Assembly: GCA_038040395.1 (NCBI GenBank)
Contig: JBBPIJ010000014.1
Coordinates: forward strand, 1 to 64,000
Direction of reading: 5' to 3'
DNA: 64,000 nucleotides
Source of the DNA: VAXT01 sp038040395
GTDB taxonomy: Bacteria > Actinomycetota > Thermoleophilia > Gaiellales > Gaiellaceae
The translations under genes and the position numbers were made by a program. The notes beneath the pieces are model-generated. The model had not been told where the DNA came from and did no database searches. It was given only the letters and a program-made list of their open reading frames with translations. This document shows, one piece after another, positions 8,039 through 17,520 of the stretch (positions are counted from its first letter, which is position 1; every line of letters begins with the position of its first letter).

Positions 8039-11000
8039 TTACTGGGTGTCTACCACGACATCGTCGAAGGCGACGCTGAACGTCCGGCCGGATGCGTTGT
8101 CTCCGAGGTGGATACGGCCGACGGGCGTCGTTCCCAGCGAATCTGTCTTCGTGAGCGCGCTGATCTGGGTGCCGTCGAGCCAGACCTCGGTCAGGCTCAG
8201 AACACCGGCGACGACGACGTGGATTTGTAGCTGATGCCAGGTCCCCGCGGAGACCACGGTCGAGCTCGTCGTACTGATGCCCGTGAAGTCATTGCGCTCT
8301 CCGAGCTTGCCTGTGCTGCTGACGTAGGCCCCGAGAAGCGAGGAATCGGCGGCTGTCCGGAACTTCAGCAAGTTCATCGTGTTCGCGCCTTGACTCAAGA
8401 TCTTGAATCGGAGCCGGTAGTACAGCTCCGACTGGGCCGAGCCAAGTTGCTTCACCGCATACGCCGCGGCACCGCTCGCGTCTGCGCGCACCGCCCAGAG
8501 CCCGCCGAAGACCTCGCTTTGCTGGGCCGTCATGCCCGTCGAGGTCGTCCAGGCAGCGAAGTTGCCGCTCTCGAAGTCGTCCTGGAAGAGAACGGCGTGC
8601 GGGGTCGTCGCCGAGGCTGGGTCGCTCTGGGGCGACTCGTTGTTTGCGGCATCGATCGCGCTCACCGTGTACGTGTAGGTGGTGGAGTGCGCGACGGTCG
8701 TGTCGCTGTAGCTTGTCGGCGTCGGACCGACGGTCGTCAAGAGGCTTCCGTCCCGGTAGATCCGATAGCCCGTGACGCCGACGTTGTCCGTCGAGTCCGT
8801 CCAGCCGAGGTCGATCTGGGCAGTCGAGACCGCGGTTGCGCCCAGGCTCGTCGGCGTCGTCGGCGGTTCCGTGTCCGGCGTAGGCGTTGTCGCCGAGGCC
8901 GGGTCGCTCTGGAGCGACTCGTTGGTCATCGCATCAATCGCACTCGCCGTGTACGTGTAGGTGGTCGACTGCGTGACGGTCGTGTCGCTGTAGGTCGTCG
9001 GCGACGGGCCGACGGTCGTCAAGAGGCTTCCGTCCCGGTAGATCCGGTAGCCCGTGACGCCGACGTTGTCGGTCGAGGCCGTCCAGCCGAGGTCGATTCG
9101 CGTCGAGGAGACCGCGGTCGCACTTAGCCCCGTCGGCGTGGTCGGCGGTTGCGTGTCCGGCCCAGTCGTCGTCGCCACGGCGACGTTGCTCGCTGGAGAG
9201 CCGTTCTCGGCCGCATCGAACGCTCGCAACTCGTACTCGTACGTCGTTCCCGGCGAGACTGTCGTGTCCGTAAAGCTCGCCTCCGTCCCGACGGTCGTGA
9301 GCAAGGAGCCGTTGCGGTAGATCTCGTAGCCGGTCACGGCGATGTTGTCAGTGGCCGCCGTCCACGCCACGTCAACTTGATTCATGCCCGCGGCCGTCGC
9401 AGTTACGTCCGTCGGCGCAGTCGGCTGCGTCGTGTCGGGGACGAAGCTCGTGTTCACCAGGATCTCGTCGAACATCGCGTCGTAGGTTCGCCCGGTCGAG
9501 CTGTCGCCCAGCTGGACTCGTCCGATCGGCGTCGAGCCGAGGGCTTCGGCCCTGCTGAGTGCGGCAACGGGCGCCCCGGCCAGCCAGACCTCCGCCTGCC
9601 CGCTGGAGCCGTTGACGACCAGGTGCGCCTGGATCTCGTACCAGACGCCTGTGTTAACGACGACAGTACTCGTGGTGGTCGTGGCCGTAACGTCGTTCCG
9701 TGCAGCGAGCTTGCCGCTCGAGTTCACCATTAGCGACCACAGCGACGAGCCGGTGGGCGTCCGAAAACGCAGGAGGTTGACGGAGTTCGCTCCGCGGCTC
9801 AGCAGCTTGAACCGGAGCCGGTAATAGAGCTCCGGCTGCGCAACGTCGAGGCTCTCGTACGCGTACGCCGCGGCCCCCGTGGTCGTCGCCCTCGCGACGT
9901 AGGCGCTGCCGCTCCCGGGGGAGAATGCTTCCTGGACGACGAGGCCCGTGGAGAACGTCCATGCGGAAAGGTTTCCGCTCCCGAACCCGTCCTCGAAGAC
10001 GAATGGCGTATTCGCCGTGGCCGGGTCGCTCAGATCCGAGATGTTGTCGGCCGTGTCGCGAGCTTGAACCTCGTACACATGCGAGCTGAGCGGAGAGACC
10101 GTCGCGTCACGGTAGCTCGTGACGGTTCCGACGCTGGAAAGAAGCGTGCCGTCGCGGAAGATGTCGTAGCCGGCGACGGCGGTGTCGTCTGTCGAGGCGG
10201 TCCACGAGAGATCGACCGCGAGGCCGGAAGCAGGCGTCGCAACGAGGTCCTCCGGGATGCTCGGAGCGATCGTGTCGCCGATGAATGCCGGGTCGACGGC
10301 GATCTCGTCGAAGGCGACATCGAAGGTACGGAGCGTCGAGCTTTCGCCCAGCTCGATCCGGCTCATCGGCGTCGTTCCGAGCGACTCGGTCTTGCTGAGC
10401 GCATTGATTCGGATCCCATCGAGCCAGGTTTCGCTCTGCCCCGCGGCGCCGTTGACCAACACCCGGATCTTGAGCGTGTGCCAGACGCTCCTAGACGCGA
10501 CGGTCGTGCTCGTCGTGGTCACGCCGGTCACGTCGTTCCGGTAGCCGAGCTTGCCTGTGGAGCTGAGGAAGGCCGAGAGGATCTTGCCGTTGGTCGCGGT
10601 CTTGAACCGAAGCAGGTTGACGGCGTTCGACCCCTGACTCACGATCTTGAAGCGCAGGCGGTAATACAGCTCGTTGTGGCCGGCGGTCAGCTGCTTGTAC
10701 GCATACGCCGCCGCGCCGGTACTCGTCCCGCGCGCCGACCATTGGCCGGAGAAGACCTCGTTCTGCTGGACGACGAGCCCCGTCGAGTTCGTCCACCGCG
10801 ACATGTTCCCCGATTCGAACGTGGAGCTGAAGAGCACGACGTCGGCCGGCGTGGTCGCCGTGGCGACGTTGCTCGGCGGGGAGACGTTCCCCGCGCCGTC
10901 TCGTGCACGCACCTCGTACTGGTAGGTTCCTTCGGGCGCGACGGTCGCATCCGAGTAGGTCCTCTGGGGGCCGATCGTCGTCAGCAGGGACCCGTTGCGA

Positions 11001-12442
11001 TAGATCTCGTACTCCGTGACGCCGACGTTGTCGGCTGCCACCCTCCAGTTGAGGTCGATCTGCGACCGTGAGATGGCGTTAGCGTCCAACTCCTGTGGCG
11101 CCGTCGGTGGGGTCGTGTCCGCATCCGCCTCGCGGCATGGAATTGACCCGGAGTCGAGTGTGATGCGGTTAGTCGAAACGAACTGGTACGCGGCACCCTG
11201 CGGGTTGAGCTCCATCCGTAGGGCGCCGAACTGACCGCCGATGGCGTTCGCGACACGGCTGTCCGACCGGACGAACTGCTGAAGGCTGTGGCCCCCGGTG
11301 CCGACGACGAGCTGAGTGACCCCGTTCGGGTCGAGCTCGCCCGCTCCGTTCAGCGCGCTCCAGAGCTGGTAGTCGTGGTCGTGGCTGGTGAGAACGATGT
11401 CGACGCCGTTTTGCGCCATGAGCGCCCAGATCTCGTCCATGCGGGTTGCGCTTCCCTCGGGGCCGATGTTGTAGACGGGGTGGTGGAAGTACGCGACCGT
11501 GCAGGGAGCCGTATTGTCGGCGAGGTCCTCGGCGAGCCACTCGTACTGCGGCGAGCCGGGCGCCGTCTGGCCGAACTGAGCCGTCGAGTTCAGGCTGATG
11601 AAGTGCCAACCGGCCGCGGTGTAGCTGTAGTAGTCGGGAACGTTGTCCCAGTAGTCGTAGTACCCGGGCGCGCCGTCGTTCTCGTATTCGTGGTTTCCGA
11701 TCGCCGGATTCGTGATCGACCGGAAGCGTTCGAAGAACGACCCGTCGTGCCCGTACCAGTTGTAGAACTCGGTCGAGGTTCCGTGCTCGTAGACGTCACC
11801 CGTGTAGAGGAAGAGGTTCGGGTTCCATGAGGCCGCGAGGTCGTTGACTGCGTCCGCGCTCGGCTCACCGCCTGCGCCGTCGCCGGTCGTTGCGAGGACG
11901 AAGGGCTCTCCCGGAGACGGCGTCGTCCCAAGACTCGGGGTGAATGTGTTCCCGTTGACCGGCGGCTCGGTAATGCCGTTGTCGAACGTGACCCCGACCT
12001 CTGCGCGCTGCGACACGAAGCCGTCGCGCATCTCGGCCTCGACCTGGATCGTCCTCGCACCGTCGACCCACTTCGTCGTCGGCAAGGTGAACTCATACGG
12101 GGAGGCGAAGTCCACGAGGAGGTCATCCAGCGCCTCGCCCGGTAGATAGAAGGCGAGGCTGCGGATCCCCGGGTTCGTGCCTGTGACGCTGACCGTGACG
12201 GAGACGGGCATCGCCCCCGTGAGCGATGCGCCGTCGGCGGGATTCGTGATACAGACCGTCGCCGCGTACGCTCCGCTTGCCGGCCCGCTCGTACTGCACA
12301 CCGACCCGGTAGCCCGTGCCGTGCTGGCGATCGAGACGGCCACCGCCATCGCGAGCACGCCCAGAGCAACGACGAGTGCGATCTTGCCGCCCCGGAAGCT
12401 GGAAGCGGGCCCTCGACGTGAGTATCGGCTGCTGCTGGGCAT
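8039..12442 (-). CDS. Very large secreted metallophosphoesterase with alternating FN3 and LamG-like modules
   Basis: 1467 residues. A signal peptide (IALVVALGVLAMAVAVSI) is followed by an Ig-like segment (~50-150) and a metallophosphoesterase (~175-440). Then, in order: FN3, LamG-like, FN3, LamG-like, FN3, FN3, FN3, LamG-like. The jelly-roll modules start with a DFESGN / FESGN motif and carry YYRLRFK. The phosphoesterase motifs are GNHEYEND and YFHHPVYN, but the usual GDN is GDV (YTGDVYEHG) and the usual GHxH is SHDH, so metal binding may differ from its three neighbours. LamG and FN3 modules suggest carbohydrate or matrix attachment. The gene starts 4 bp after the upstream stop and so belongs to the same transcription unit. 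Confidence 0.87.
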   Translation of the reverse strand: MPSSSRYSRRGPASSFRGGKIALVVALGVLAMAVAVSIASTARATGSVCSTSGPASGAYAATVCITNPADGASLTGAMPVSVTVSVTGTNPGIRSLAFYLPGEALDDLLVDFASPYEFTLPTTKWVDGARTIQVEAEMRDGFVSQRAEVGVTFDNGITEPPVNGNTFTPSLGTTPSPGEPFVLATTGDGAGGEPSADAVNDLAASWNPNLFLYTGDVYEHGTSTEFYNWYGHDGSFFERFRSITNPAIGNHEYENDGAPGYYDYWDNVPDYYSYTAAGWHFISLNSTAQFGQTAPGSPQYEWLAEDLADNTAPCTVAYFHHPVYNIGPEGSATRMDEIWALMAQNGVDIVLTSHDHDYQLWSALNGAGELDPNGVTQLVVGTGGHSLQQFVRSDSRVANAIGGQFGALRMELNPQGAAYQFVSTNRITLDSGSIPCREADADTTPPTAPQELDANAISRSQIDLNWRVAADNVGVTEYEIYRNGSLLTTIGPQRTYSDATVAPEGTYQYEVRARDGAGNVSPPSNVATATTPADVVLFSSTFESGNMSRWTNSTGLVVQQNEVFSGQWSARGTSTGAAAYAYKQLTAGHNELYYRLRFKIVSQGSNAVNLLRFKTATNGKILSAFLSSTGKLGYRNDVTGVTTTSTTVASRSVWHTLKIRVLVNGAAGQSETWLDGIRINALSKTESLGTTPMSRIELGESSTLRTFDVAFDEIAVDPAFIGDTIAPSIPEDLVATPASGLAVDLSWTASTDDTAVAGYDIFRDGTLLSSVGTVTSYRDATVSPLSSHVYEVQARDTADNISDLSDPATANTPFVFEDGFGSGNLSAWTFSTGLVVQEAFSPGSGSAYVARATTTGAAAYAYESLDVAQPELYYRLRFKLLSRGANSVNLLRFRTPTGSSLWSLMVNSSGKLAARNDVTATTTTSTVVVNTGVWYEIQAHLVVNGSSGQAEVWLAGAPVAALSRAEALGSTPIGRVQLGDSSTGRTYDAMFDEILVNTSFVPDTTQPTAPTDVTATAAGMNQVDVAWTAATDNIAVTGYEIYRNGSLLTTVGTEASFTDTTVSPGTTYEYELRAFDAAENGSPASNVAVATTTGPDTQPPTTPTGLSATAVSSTRIDLGWTASTDNVGVTGYRIYRDGSLLTTVGPSPTTYSDTTVTQSTTYTYTASAIDAMTNESLQSDPASATTPTPDTEPPTTPTSLGATAVSTAQIDLGWTDSTDNVGVTGYRIYRDGSLLTTVGPTPTSYSDTTVAHSTTYTYTVSAIDAANNESPQSDPASATTPHAVLFQDDFESGNFAAWTTSTGMTAQQSEVFGGLWAVRADASGAAAYAVKQLGSAQSELYYRLRFKILSQGANTMNLLKFRTAADSSLLGAYVSSTGKLGERNDFTGISTTSSTVVSAGTWHQLQIHVVVAGVLSLTEVWLDGTQISALTKTDSLGTTPVGRIHLGDNASGRTFSVAFDDVVVDTQ
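8600..9130 (-). repeat. Tandem FN3-encoding repeat, near-identical copies
   Basis: Two adjacent ~285-bp copies encode NVGVTGYRIYRDGSLLTTVG modules. They share almost the same DNA with each other and with 5840-6180 in the next gene. This degree of identity suggests recent duplication or gene conversion. Confidence 0.8.
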
Positions 12443-12446
12443 GTCT

Positions 12447-14567
12447 CTACATCCCTTCTGTTGACTCGGTCTGACGGCTAACTCGCGATTCGTGAATTTC
12501 GTGCGCCGTACGCCCGTCTACGGCCTTCCGTATCTGCCTGCGCCAGAAAGCGGCGCCGACGCCTGCGAGCACTATCGCCGCGAGCCCGATCAGGAACGGC
12601 ACGCCGTAGCTCACGTCGTTAGCGGGCGCGTCGCTCGAGTCGAAGTCTCCTCGCGAGACGAATCTCGCGCCGGTGAGATCGCCGAGGACGCTCAGAGCGC
12701 GGTACCCGAGCCTCGAGCTCGGCTCGAGATGGGTGTTCTCACTAAATTCGTTCCAGCTAATCAGGCCGACGGCGTCCGGCGACGAGCGCACCGCGCCGTC
12801 CATCTCTTCTCGTAGCGTGGCTCCGTCACGGCGGCGGACGACACGCTTTCCGCCGACCAGACGGGCGTCGAATCCCGGAGCTGCAGGCGCGATCCACAAT
12901 CCGCCCCGCGCGTGGACGGCCTCCCCCATGTCGATCAGTTTTTGCGGATAGTGCGGGTTGGTCTCGGGGTTGACTGACGACCAGTAGTAGAGGTTGCCGT
13001 CGACGTACCGGGAAACTCGCAAGTACCCCGCGACGTTCTTCTCGGACGCAAGGATCAGGAGCCGCCCCCGGCCCGCAGCTACTACGCGCGCGACGTCCCT
13101 CTCCGAGAAGCGCCACGTGCCCGACCAGACGACGAGCGGCTTGTCGAAGAGGTCGAAGGCGCGGTCGTGGCCGAAGTTGCTGGAGAGGAAGTCGAGGTCA
13201 CGCGCCACGCGTGCAGCAGGAAGCGGCTCACGCGCAAAGTCGAGCCCCTGATAGACCACGGCGAGCTTGAAATTCTCCGCATCCGCGATCTGGATGAGCC
13301 GGTCTAGGCGCCGGTTGAGGACCGGCGTCGACTTCCAGCTGACGATGAAGCCGTCGATGCCCGCCTCCTTCGCCCAGCGCACGTGCTGCCGCATGACGCG
13401 GCGTTCGTCAGTCGAGTAGCGGCCAAGGAGTGGGTAGTCCGTCTTCGCCCGGCGCCACGAGCTGTGGTCGAACCAGATGTAGTAGTGCGCCAGCAATGGG
13501 ATTGGACGCCCTGACGGCCGAGCGGCCCTGGCCGAAGACGAGAGAGCCAGGACTGCTATGGCCGCCACGAGAAGGGCCGCCCACGGTTTTACTGAAGGCA
13601 CGCGGAGCACGCGCGTGCGGAGGCGTGGCCGCCGCGCGAGCAAGAGGCCTCCGACGAGGAACGCCAACGCGGCGAGACCGACCCCGATGTCCAGGTAGCT
13701 CACGACTCTGAGCGGAACGTCCTGCCGCCGCGAGAGACTCACCGGGATCAGGAACGAAACCCCGTGCGCCTCGACCTTGACGTGGTAGTCCCCTCGCGGC
13801 AGCGACGGGAGCACGACCCCCCCGCGGTCGAGCGAGTACTGCTCGACCTGACCGTCGGGATAGGTCAGCTCGATTGCCGAGCCAGTCGGGAAGCCGAACA
13901 AGAGGTCCCGCACGCGGAAGCGGGCGGGATAGAAGAGCAACTGGATCTTGACACGCGGAGTTCGGCTCGGAAAGAAGCGCTGCTGCGAGATGTTCACGAC
14001 GTTCGAGCCGTGGACGAGGGCGCGCTCGACCGAGTAATAGATCTCGCGCGTGCGAGGGCCAAGCGGCGTCGAGACAACGCGGACCCCGTGTAGCCATTGC
14101 CGCCTGGCGAGCTTCTGCCCGGAGATAGCCCTCTTCAGCCCGTTGCTCGAGCGGAGCGTCAGCGTCCTCACCACGCCGCCGCGAATCGGCAACCCCTCGA
14201 GGTCAATGAAGCTCGGCCTGAAGGGATAGTCGAGGTCGAAGGCCGCCTTGAGACCCCCGGGGCCCGGCCTCACTACGTTGCCGTACCAGCGGCTGAACCG
14301 CGCCCGAACCCTGCTGCCAGGCGCAGCGAAGACCCGCAGGCGCGGGACGGTCCCGAGCGCAGGCCTCCACGGCATTCGGACGATGCCTGCCCGGTCCGAG
14401 ACTGCGACCACACCGCCGAGCGACAAGCGCACATTCCGAAGAGCGGGCACGGTCTGGATCTCGACGGTCTTTCCCGAGCCCGTGCTCCGTCCGGGCGGCG
14501 CAGCCGTGAGAGCGCAGACAGAGGCGATCGCCAGCGCCAGTAGGACGCGTCCAGGCACGCCGCTCAC
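12447..14567 (-). CDS. Membrane-associated GH99-like glycosidase
   Basis: The chosen GTG at 14567 overlaps the upstream TGA as GTGA, the pattern used throughout this block; an in-frame ATG at 14633 would overlap the upstream gene by 70 bp. The protein (~706 residues) starts with a signal peptide (VLLALAIASVCALTAAP). Next come a beta-rich region and two hydrophobic segments near residues 300-360 (LDIGVGLAALAFLVGGLLLA, WAALLVAAIAVLALSS). A GH99/WbsX-like domain follows (LLAHYYIWFDHSSWRRAKTD, GIDGFIVSWKS, ISWNEFSENTHLEPS). A C-terminal membrane helix (FLIGLAAIVLAGVGAAFW) ends in a basic tail. The family is known for alpha-mannoside or related surface-glycan cleavage; here the substrate might be the glycan made by the two upstream glycosyltransferases, which is inference. 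Confidence 0.82.
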   Translation of the reverse strand: MSGVPGRVLLALAIASVCALTAAPPGRSTGSGKTVEIQTVPALRNVRLSLGGVVAVSDRAGIVRMPWRPALGTVPRLRVFAAPGSRVRARFSRWYGNVVRPGPGGLKAAFDLDYPFRPSFIDLEGLPIRGGVVRTLTLRSSNGLKRAISGQKLARRQWLHGVRVVSTPLGPRTREIYYSVERALVHGSNVVNISQQRFFPSRTPRVKIQLLFYPARFRVRDLLFGFPTGSAIELTYPDGQVEQYSLDRGGVVLPSLPRGDYHVKVEAHGVSFLIPVSLSRRQDVPLRVVSYLDIGVGLAALAFLVGGLLLARRPRLRTRVLRVPSVKPWAALLVAAIAVLALSSSARAARPSGRPIPLLAHYYIWFDHSSWRRAKTDYPLLGRYSTDERRVMRQHVRWAKEAGIDGFIVSWKSTPVLNRRLDRLIQIADAENFKLAVVYQGLDFAREPLPAARVARDLDFLSSNFGHDRAFDLFDKPLVVWSGTWRFSERDVARVVAAGRGRLLILASEKNVAGYLRVSRYVDGNLYYWSSVNPETNPHYPQKLIDMGEAVHARGGLWIAPAAPGFDARLVGGKRVVRRRDGATLREEMDGAVRSSPDAVGLISWNEFSENTHLEPSSRLGYRALSVLGDLTGARFVSRGDFDSSDAPANDVSYGVPFLIGLAAIVLAGVGAAFWRRQIRKAVDGRTAHEIHESRVSRQTESTEGM

Positions 14568-15925
14568 GAATCCGACCCCGCTCGCCGGCGCCGACGCCTT
14601 CGACCGACCAGTCCCGCGCCAACCAATGGCCATGCCATGAGAAGCGTTGCCGCGCCGAGTGCCGAGCCGTACCCGACATAGATGACGGCGCGGCGGGGCT
14701 CGGCGGGCTCGGCGCCTGGCCGCTCCGCCGCGAGGAAGCGCGCCGGACGAGGCCCACGGGTGAAGTCGAAAGCGCCCGCGAAGCTCTTTGCACTTCGGTC
14801 GCGCTCGGCAAGCGGCTCAAGGCGCCAGTTCTCCTCGATGAACTTCAGGATCGAGGTGAAGTCGAGCTGGGTCGAGTCGATGTAGCCTCGGCGGGCGAAC
14901 GCGCTCACGAGCAGCGCCGGCGAACGGAAGCCGTAGCCCAAGCGGTCATCTGACTCTCCCTTGACCGGCGGAGGCTTGACGTGGTCGTACCAGCCTCCCC
15001 AGTCGTCGTAGGCCCAGATGAACGCCGAGCTCGACCAGGAGTCGCTCCGCATCAGGGCATTGATCAACGTCCGGACAAAGCGCTGTCCCGCCAAGATGCT
15101 GCCCGGCGGATGCTCGCTCGCCCCGGAGGGAACCATGTATGAGACCGCCGGCAGCGTCCCCCGAAGAAGATCGTCGAAGAACTCGTCGATCGGGACGATG
15201 TGGCGGAAGAGATCCGGGTTGTCGAGGTAGCGCGGGTAGGCGAGAAGCGGCGCCCAGACGACCTGCGAGGCGTGGTCTCCCGACCCGGGCGTCCGAAAGT
15301 TGATCTTGGGATCGTAGTTCTGGACGTAGAACTTCCAGGAGATCCCCTGCTCCTCGAGTCGGTCGAAGATCGTCGGCACGTTGAAGCCGCCAGCCGGGAC
15401 CTTGTCCTCGGGCGTGCCCGGCGCACCCGCGATCCAGTACATGTGGTTGACAACGCTTCCCGCGGCTGCCGATGTAAAAAAGCGGTCGAACAGCACGTAT
15501 TCGTCGGCGACATTCCAGTAGTAGGGAAGGTCGCGGTCGTCGTAGAAACCCATCGCAAGGCTCCCGTCGATCCCCTGTCGGCGGAAGACGTCGACGAAGC
15601 CGTCCATGCGACCTTGCCGAAACTGCTCCTCGTAGACGGTTGCGTTGTGACCGAGGTCGCGCACCGGCCGCCCGCCGACATGGAACGGCTTGACGCAGCC
15701 GGCCGACCGACGCGCGACGTCACGCGGCATACAGGTGCCGGGCGGTAAGCCGTCGGCGCCGGGGTAGGTGCCGAAGTAGTTGTCGAAAGTATGGTTCTCC
15801 TGCATGAGCGTGATGAGGTGACGGACGGGCGTCGTCGGCTTCCGCTCGCCTCGAGCGGTGCCGGCACAAGCGAGCGCTAGCGCAATCGCCGCGACGAGAC
15901 TCACCGGCCCTCGGAGCAGTCTCAC
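14564..15925 (-). CDS. Secreted phosphoesterase of the phospholipase C / acid phosphatase family (PF04185)
   Basis: GTG at 15925 forms a GTGA overlap with the previous stop, giving 453 residues. The signal peptide is LLRGPVSLVAAIALALACAG. The family signature HLITLMQENHTFDNYFGTYP comes immediately after it. FNVPTIFDRLEEQG, YMVPSGASEHPPG and WAYDDWGGWYDHVKPP are further conserved catalytic-region motifs. A C-terminal hydrophobic helix (YVGYGSALGAATLLMAWPLV) plus an Arg-rich tail suggests the enzyme stays on the membrane facing outward. Relatives cleave phospholipids or phosphomonoesters. With three metallophosphoesterases in the same block, a phosphorus-scavenging or phospho-glycan-processing role is plausible. 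Confidence 0.87.
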   Translation of the reverse strand: MRLLRGPVSLVAAIALALACAGTARGERKPTTPVRHLITLMQENHTFDNYFGTYPGADGLPPGTCMPRDVARRSAGCVKPFHVGGRPVRDLGHNATVYEEQFRQGRMDGFVDVFRRQGIDGSLAMGFYDDRDLPYYWNVADEYVLFDRFFTSAAAGSVVNHMYWIAGAPGTPEDKVPAGGFNVPTIFDRLEEQGISWKFYVQNYDPKINFRTPGSGDHASQVVWAPLLAYPRYLDNPDLFRHIVPIDEFFDDLLRGTLPAVSYMVPSGASEHPPGSILAGQRFVRTLINALMRSDSWSSSAFIWAYDDWGGWYDHVKPPPVKGESDDRLGYGFRSPALLVSAFARRGYIDSTQLDFTSILKFIEENWRLEPLAERDRSAKSFAGAFDFTRGPRPARFLAAERPGAEPAEPRRAVIYVGYGSALGAATLLMAWPLVGAGLVGRRRRRRRAGSDS

Positions 15926-17520
15926 GGCCGCACCTCGTAGACGACGATCACGGGACGCTTGGCGTACTTGCCCTCCCGCGTCTTCGTGATGACCGACTCT
16001 GTATGGACAATCCGGCCGTTGTAGCGGTCTGCGTAGGCGAGCAACTTGTCGGAGAAAAAGGACGTCCGCGAGGCCGAGAACGCGTCCCAGACGAGATACT
16101 GGAGCTCGTTGCTGCGGATCGCGAGGTCCGGGTTCGTGATCGGCTCGTAAGCCGGGTTTCGACGCAAGGGGTTGGGCCCGACGGAGAGGCCGTAGGCTCT
16201 GCGATGCCCGTAGAACTGCACGATGTTGGCCATCGAAGGACCGATGGCGAGCAGTTGAGCTCCCTCGGGAACCCTGCTCTCGACCCAGTGACCGAGCTCC
16301 CGGCCGCCGGGAACACCGCCCGAGCCGGCGAGGAAGGTGCCGGACGTGGAGGGCTGGATTCGCGCGTGCGTCTCGACGGCAAGAGTAAGCGCCACCGTCA
16401 CCGCGAGGACAGGGGCTACGAGGCGCGGCCAGTTGGCCCAACGGGACCCTGCTTTCGCCGGCTCAGGCTTCAAGCGGCCAATCGTTCGGCCCGCAAGGAG
16501 CGCGATCGGGATGGCCGACGGAAGGAGATACTGAAAGCCCTTGACCGGCCAGAGCTGGAAAAACAAGGCCGGGACGACGATCCACGAGAGCAACAACGTC
16601 TCTCTCCATGAAATCTGGTCACGCAGCAGCCAGAGACCGAGTAGGGCAACGAACACAAGCAGCGGGCCGATTACGGCCGGAACTGTCGCCGGATAGAACG
16701 ACCACTGATGGTTCGGCCGACGGAAGAGCTGCCACGCCAGGTAGGACTCGCCCGTTTGCGCGTGCCCGGCCAGCTTCAGCGTCAGCGGAAACGGGGCGAT
16801 GACGAGCACCATCACCCCGAACGAGATAGCGAGGTTCCTCATCCGCACGTGGATGTCGGGCGAGAGCGCGAAGAACGCGTAGATCGCGCCCAGCAGCAGG
16901 ATGCTCGTCTCCTTCCCGAGGACCGTCAGGCCCATCGCTCCGCCTGCCGCATAGAGCCAGGCAGGCCGTTTGGTCGTGGCGTACAGGGCGAGCAGGTACA
17001 GCGTCAGCGTTGCGAAGAAGACCATCGGGCCGTCGAGCAGCACTTGGCGGCTCACGAGGACGTGATATGGCATGAGCGCAACGAAGAGGGAGGCAAGCAG
17101 TCCCGCTTTCCGCCCATACAGGAGGACACCCAGCTTGTAGACGATCACGATGGTGCCGAGCCCGAACGCCGCCGAGATCGCGCGGCCGGTGACGTCGTTG
17201 ACGCCGAACTTGAAGCCAACCGCCAGGATCGACTGGAAAAGCAGCGGGTGAGCGCGGAAGATCGGAAAGAACTGCTTCAGCTCGGGATCATCGGCGAGCG
17301 ACGCCGCCTGACCCGCGTAGACCGCCTCGTCGCTGTTGTAGCCGAGCTGGCCAAGGTGCCAGAAGCGCAGCACCACGCTGTAGGCGATGCCGGTGGCGAA
17401 CAGCACCCAGCCGGCGATCTGCGCGTAGGCCCATGCACGCGTCCCTACGCGCCCCGCAAACGGGCGCCGGCGCGCTTCGGGCGCGTCGGTCGCCTCACTC
17501 CATCCAGCTATTTCGGTCAA
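15922..17520 (-). CDS. GT39-type membrane glycosyltransferase (PMT/ArnT-like)
   Basis: TTG at 17520 overlaps the upstream TGA as TTGA, giving ~532 residues; a longer start at 17622 is possible. It has about 10-12 predicted membrane helices. The first extracytoplasmic loop carries YNSDEAVYAGQAASL, the acidic motif of the GT39/PMT_2 superfamily. Other features are GKETSILLLGAIYAFFAL and a large C-terminal soluble part with VIVVYEVRP at its end. These enzymes transfer a sugar from a polyprenyl-phosphate donor to proteins or lipids outside the membrane. The upstream gene encodes a DPM1-like GT2 that could make that donor, so the two form a natural pair. Confidence 0.85.
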   Translation of the reverse strand: MTEIAGWSEATDAPEARRRPFAGRVGTRAWAYAQIAGWVLFATGIAYSVVLRFWHLGQLGYNSDEAVYAGQAASLADDPELKQFFPIFRAHPLLFQSILAVGFKFGVNDVTGRAISAAFGLGTIVIVYKLGVLLYGRKAGLLASLFVALMPYHVLVSRQVLLDGPMVFFATLTLYLLALYATTKRPAWLYAAGGAMGLTVLGKETSILLLGAIYAFFALSPDIHVRMRNLAISFGVMVLVIAPFPLTLKLAGHAQTGESYLAWQLFRRPNHQWSFYPATVPAVIGPLLVFVALLGLWLLRDQISWRETLLLSWIVVPALFFQLWPVKGFQYLLPSAIPIALLAGRTIGRLKPEPAKAGSRWANWPRLVAPVLAVTVALTLAVETHARIQPSTSGTFLAGSGGVPGGRELGHWVESRVPEGAQLLAIGPSMANIVQFYGHRRAYGLSVGPNPLRRNPAYEPITNPDLAIRSNELQYLVWDAFSASRTSFFSDKLLAYADRYNGRIVHTESVITKTREGKYAKRPVIVVYEVRP

